This document shows positions 7,676-10,420 of a stretch of 10,420 bases of DNA, piece by piece. Under the pieces are notes generated by a model. That model was not told where the DNA came from, did no database searches, and saw only the letters and a program-made list of their open reading frames with translations. Source of the DNA: Temnopleurus reevesii (lineage: Eukaryota > Echinodermata > Echinoidea > Temnopleuroida > Temnopleuridae); the NCBI GenBank assembly GCA_036244855.1, contig BQKZ01010471.1, positions 7,869 through 18,288 of the forward strand, given 5' to 3'. Every line of letters begins with the position of its first letter. The first letter of the stretch is position 1. Both the position numbers and the translations under genes were made by a program.

Positions 7676-7855
7676 CAGTTGTTTGTGTTGTTGTTCTTCT
7701 TGTTGTGGGCTGTGTTGTTGTTACGGTGGAAGGTGTGGTGGGTCTTGCTGTTCTTATTGTCCGCGTTGTGGCAGGTCTGCTCGGTGGTGTCTGCGGCGCC
7801 CTCGTTGAGGGGGTTGGTGTCGTCGATAGGTTTGGATTGCCCGTCGTGACCGGAA
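7676..7855 (-). CDS. Ephrin exon: Thr/Pro-rich extracellular stalk
   Basis: This 180-bp exon lies between the acceptor CTCCACTTTTCATCTTAG and the donor ACTG|GTATGT. Joined in phase 1 to the exon at 8540-8641, it continues PKPT-V-PVTTGNPNLSTTPTP and on to QPTTRRTTTQTT: about 24 Thr and 11 Pro in 59 complete codons, seven Arg and no Asp or Glu. This is a mucin-like, probably O-glycosylated, positively charged stalk between the ephrin domain and the membrane anchor. One N-glycosylation sequon (NLS) is present. Vertebrate ephrin-B proteins also have a low-complexity linker at this place, though not this Thr-rich. Another minus-strand frame reads as an Asn/His-rich ORF (7639-7902). I reject it because its exon-start phase does not match the upstream donor, whereas the Thr/Pro frame does. 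The next exon, expected to carry the membrane anchor, was not found. Confidence 0.88.
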
Positions 7856-8539
7856 CTAAGATGAAAAGTGGAGGGGAAATGAAAAAAGTGAGAAATATTC
7901 AAGATCCCATAATCTATTTTAACTTTTCCATTACAATATTACTATTACAAATCTATCACATATTTCAATTGCAGAAAGATCATCTCCATTTTTTGTTGTT
8001 TTTAAAAACTTCTTGAAAAATCATTTATTTCTTGAAGCTTTACAATAATATCTTGTACCTTTATAAATAATTTTAGTAACAATATCCACAGACACTTACA
8101 TCACAACGCAGTAGAGTATATCCATATAGTGACTGCGCTATACAAATTATCTTATTAATATAATCATTATTACCCTTTCAGTACAATAAGATTTGATTTA
8201 GTATTCTGAAAAATATATAAGGTGCATGAGTAAAGAGAGAAAACGATCCTAAACAAAACCGGATCAATGGGCAACCATTGCCATTCAATGCAGAGAATTT
8301 TCTACATGAAAATAATCACTACATAATATTACTGGAGATCCTTAAATCGGCAACACACAGAGAATTTACAATTCACTATTTTGTTAATCAAACTGTCAAC
8401 TTTTAAGTCGTCTTTTTAAACATGCTTTCTGGAAATAAATATTCAATTTAGTAACATTATTTCACTTCATCGAAGTGCTGTAATAATAGAATAAATTCAG
8501 TGTTGCCAATTTAAGGAACAAAATAGTAATGATTCTTAC
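7856..8539 (-). other. Ephrin intron before the stalk exon
   Basis: This intron of 684 bp has donor GTAAGA and acceptor TTAG preceded by a CT-rich tract. It is AT-rich throughout and I see no repeat family, exon or RNA gene in it. Plus-strand ORFs entering it from the stalk exon are antisense shadows of that exon. Confidence 0.8.
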
Positions 8540-8641
8540 CTGTCGGCTTTGGTCTGATGTAAACCCTTAGTTTCATATTATGCGTTTGACATAATCCTCC
8601 AAATTCATTATCAATACCGTCTATACTGCCATTCGAAGTTG
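8540..8641 (-). CDS. Ephrin (B-type) exon: C-terminal end of the receptor-binding domain
   Basis: This internal exon of 102 bp (34 codons split 2+33x3+1) is bounded by a strong acceptor (TTTATTTCCTCTTCTTGCAG) and a strong donor (GACAG|GTAAGA). Only one frame is open, giving TSNGSIDGIDNEFGG, then LCQTHNMKLRVYI, then RPKPT. Vertebrate ephrin-B proteins have a nearly superimposable segment here: TSNGSLEGL, GGVC, then MK and a final beta strand. The Cys in GGLC is the fourth conserved ephrin cysteine. Counted through the splice it lies 52 residues after the Cys in LLSC of the upstream exon, the spacing I recall for ephrin-B. NGS is a likely N-glycosylation sequon and is shared with vertebrate ephrins. 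Phase 1-1 matches both neighbours. The preceding intron is 1,628 bp and the following one 684 bp. Similarity to ephrin-A in this segment is visibly weaker, which is why I favour B-type. Confidence 0.95.
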
Positions 8642-8761
8642 CTGCAAGAAGAGGAAATAAACAAAAAGGAAATGATTATTGGATTGAAAATGGTTCAATC
8701 ATATTGTGAAGAAAATTGAAGAGAGTTGAGCAGTTGTCTCAAAATGTGCAAATCTAGAACG

Positions 8762-9050
8762 TAATAATAATAATAGTAGATGCAATTTATATAGCGCATG
8801 TATCCACTCTGCAGAGTGCTCAAGACAGTTTGCAATATTATTACCCTGGCTTTAGTCAGGCATGCATCAGCGCACATAGTATTTCAAGGAATGATTATTC
8901 CTGCCAGGTTCCAATTCACCTCACCTGGGTTGAGTGCAGCACAATGCGGATGTATTTCTTGCTGAAGGAAATTAACGCCATGGGTGGGATTTGAACCTAT
9001 GACTCTCTGGTTGAAAGGCAAGCGTCAGAACCACTACACCACGGCGCCTC
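8762..9050 (-). mobile_element. tRNA-derived SINE
   Basis: On the minus strand the element starts with a tRNA-like head (9049-8975). It has an RNA polymerase III A box (TGGTGTAGTGG, 9041-9031) and B box (GGTTCAAATCC, 8997-8987). A non-tRNA body follows, then the block GCGCTATATAAAT near 8796 and a tail of ATT repeats (8775-8762). This architecture and the GCGCTATATAAAT plus (ATT)n ending are known from SINEs and their partner LINEs in sea urchins and other marine deuterostomes. Mismatched flanks prevent a confident target-site duplication call. The head is not a functional tRNA: no acceptor stem or anticodon arm can be drawn convincingly. The copy sits antisense-independent, in the same orientation as the ephrin gene, inside its intron. 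Confidence 0.85.
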
Positions 9051-9120
9051 CATATGGGTAGTATACAAACTAGTATATTTTATATTTGCATATCATGAGA
9101 CAACTGACCAACAACTCTAA

Positions 9121-9914
<794 letters not shown>

Positions 9915-10269
9915 TTTATTTATAACAATGGTATAATGCTTTTCCCCTAAATATATGATTTCTTCAATACTTTAAAATAGGACATCTTCATTAAAGATAT
10001 GAAGATTCCCTATTTGTGCATTTATATTTATACAAATTTTGTATCTTTCTGTGGAAATCATGATTTTGCAGATGAATATAAACAAAGTGCTGTAGTAGAG
10101 AACCCATGACATCATCAAATTGGCAATTTGTGTAATTTTTTAAAATCATTAATTTTTTTTTATCACCATTTTCTTCTAACTTCTTTTTGTTCCGCTCTCT
10201 AAATTTTTCTGCTCCTCTTAAAAAATTAATTTTTTTGTGTAGACTCTTTTTTAAAAGATTGTAACTCAC

Positions 10270-10420
10270 TGATAAAATAATACTCCTCCCCATGTTGGAA
10301 TGTAGGGCCCCTCGGATACGGCGTGTGCTCTTGAAAGAGTAACGTGAGCTTATTTTCCACGAAGGGGCGCGTGCACGACAGAAGGTGGCGATTCCTTGCA
10401 GACAACGAACACTGTACGTA
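10270..10420 (-). CDS. Ephrin (B-type) exon: core of the receptor-binding domain, partial at window edge
   Basis: Ephrins are cell-surface ligands of Eph receptor tyrosine kinases that act in contact-dependent repulsion and boundary formation. This exon encodes 50 residues plus one base, open to the window edge. It contains YVQC, then LLSCTRP, then LTLLFQEHTP, then FQHGEEYYFI. From family knowledge, these align with the second half of the ephrin domain, whose cupredoxin-like strands read C-x11-C-x(R/K)P, FQEFSP and (D/E)YY(F/I)I. The two cysteines here are 12 residues apart, as I recall for vertebrate ephrin-B. The exon ends TTTATCA|GTGAGT, a canonical donor in phase 1. The next exon supplies CA to make a Thr codon, so the join reads FI-T-TSNGS, matching the vertebrate ephrin-B arrangement. 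The beginning of the domain and the signal peptide must lie beyond position 10420. The Eph-binding G-H loop (HTPYPRGPTF) is divergent. The family call is firm; the subtype is inferred. Confidence 0.93.

Noticed and set aside
7639..7902. Minus-strand Asn/His-rich ORF of 87 residues
   Set aside because: It is the wrong frame across the ephrin stalk exon. The Thr/Pro frame is the one that matches the phase of the upstream donor and continues the ephrin domain.
7529..8016. Two plus-strand ORFs rich in Val, Leu and Gly, membrane-like (7529-7849 and 7666-8016)
   Set aside because: They are antisense readings of the Thr/Pro-rich stalk exon; hydrophobicity arises from the complement of ACN and CCN codons.
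8975..9049. Functional tRNA gene
   Set aside because: Pol III boxes are present but the arms do not fold into a proper cloverleaf, and the sequence continues into a SINE body and tail.

Overview
This is an AT-rich eukaryotic window, most likely from an echinoderm or a close marine deuterostome. The evidence is spliceosomal exon borders, a recognisable ephrin-B-type gene, a tRNA-derived SINE whose tail carries the GCGCTATATAAAT block followed by (ATT)n, foldback MITE-like elements and long triplet microsatellites. The taxon is an inference from repeat style and the ephrin gene; nothing here proves the species. There are no bacterial operons, CRISPR arrays or complete open genes.

The right third (7676-10420, minus strand) carries part of an ephrin gene, invisible as one ORF because its exons lack start codons. 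Reading right to left, the exons are: 10420-10270 (open at the window edge), giving the core of the receptor-binding domain; 8641-8540, giving its C-terminal end with the TSNGS and GGLC signatures; and 7855-7676, giving a 60-residue Thr/Pro-rich stalk. All four internal splice borders are canonical and all joins are phase 1, so the reading frame runs cleanly through. Intron 2 holds a tRNA-derived SINE and a TAG microsatellite of about 800 bp. Signal peptide and N-terminal exons lie beyond the right edge. The membrane anchor (transmembrane segment plus tail, or GPI signal) was not found to the left.

The middle (about 5980-6660) is a GC- and CpG-richer island resembling a promoter. It has a ZNF143-like site, a triple direct repeat of nuclear-receptor half-sites with 1-nt spacing, and ETS-, CRE- and NRF1-like strings. 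It lies just upstream of a minus-strand ORF whose N-terminus resembles a mitochondrial presequence and which meets a splice donor at 5982/5981. This could be the first exon of an unrelated gene; the product is not recognised.

The left half (1-5650) has no supportable gene. It holds a (CAT)n microsatellite, a small AAAATGRAAC tandem repeat, three foldback/palindromic structures (1286-1417, 1435-1564, 2109-2510) with a smaller hairpin at 2024-2102, a retroposon 3' tail (3576-3702; related copies at 7085 and 7517), a CT microsatellite and a cluster of AAGTCRT repeats around a TTTTACGA palindrome.
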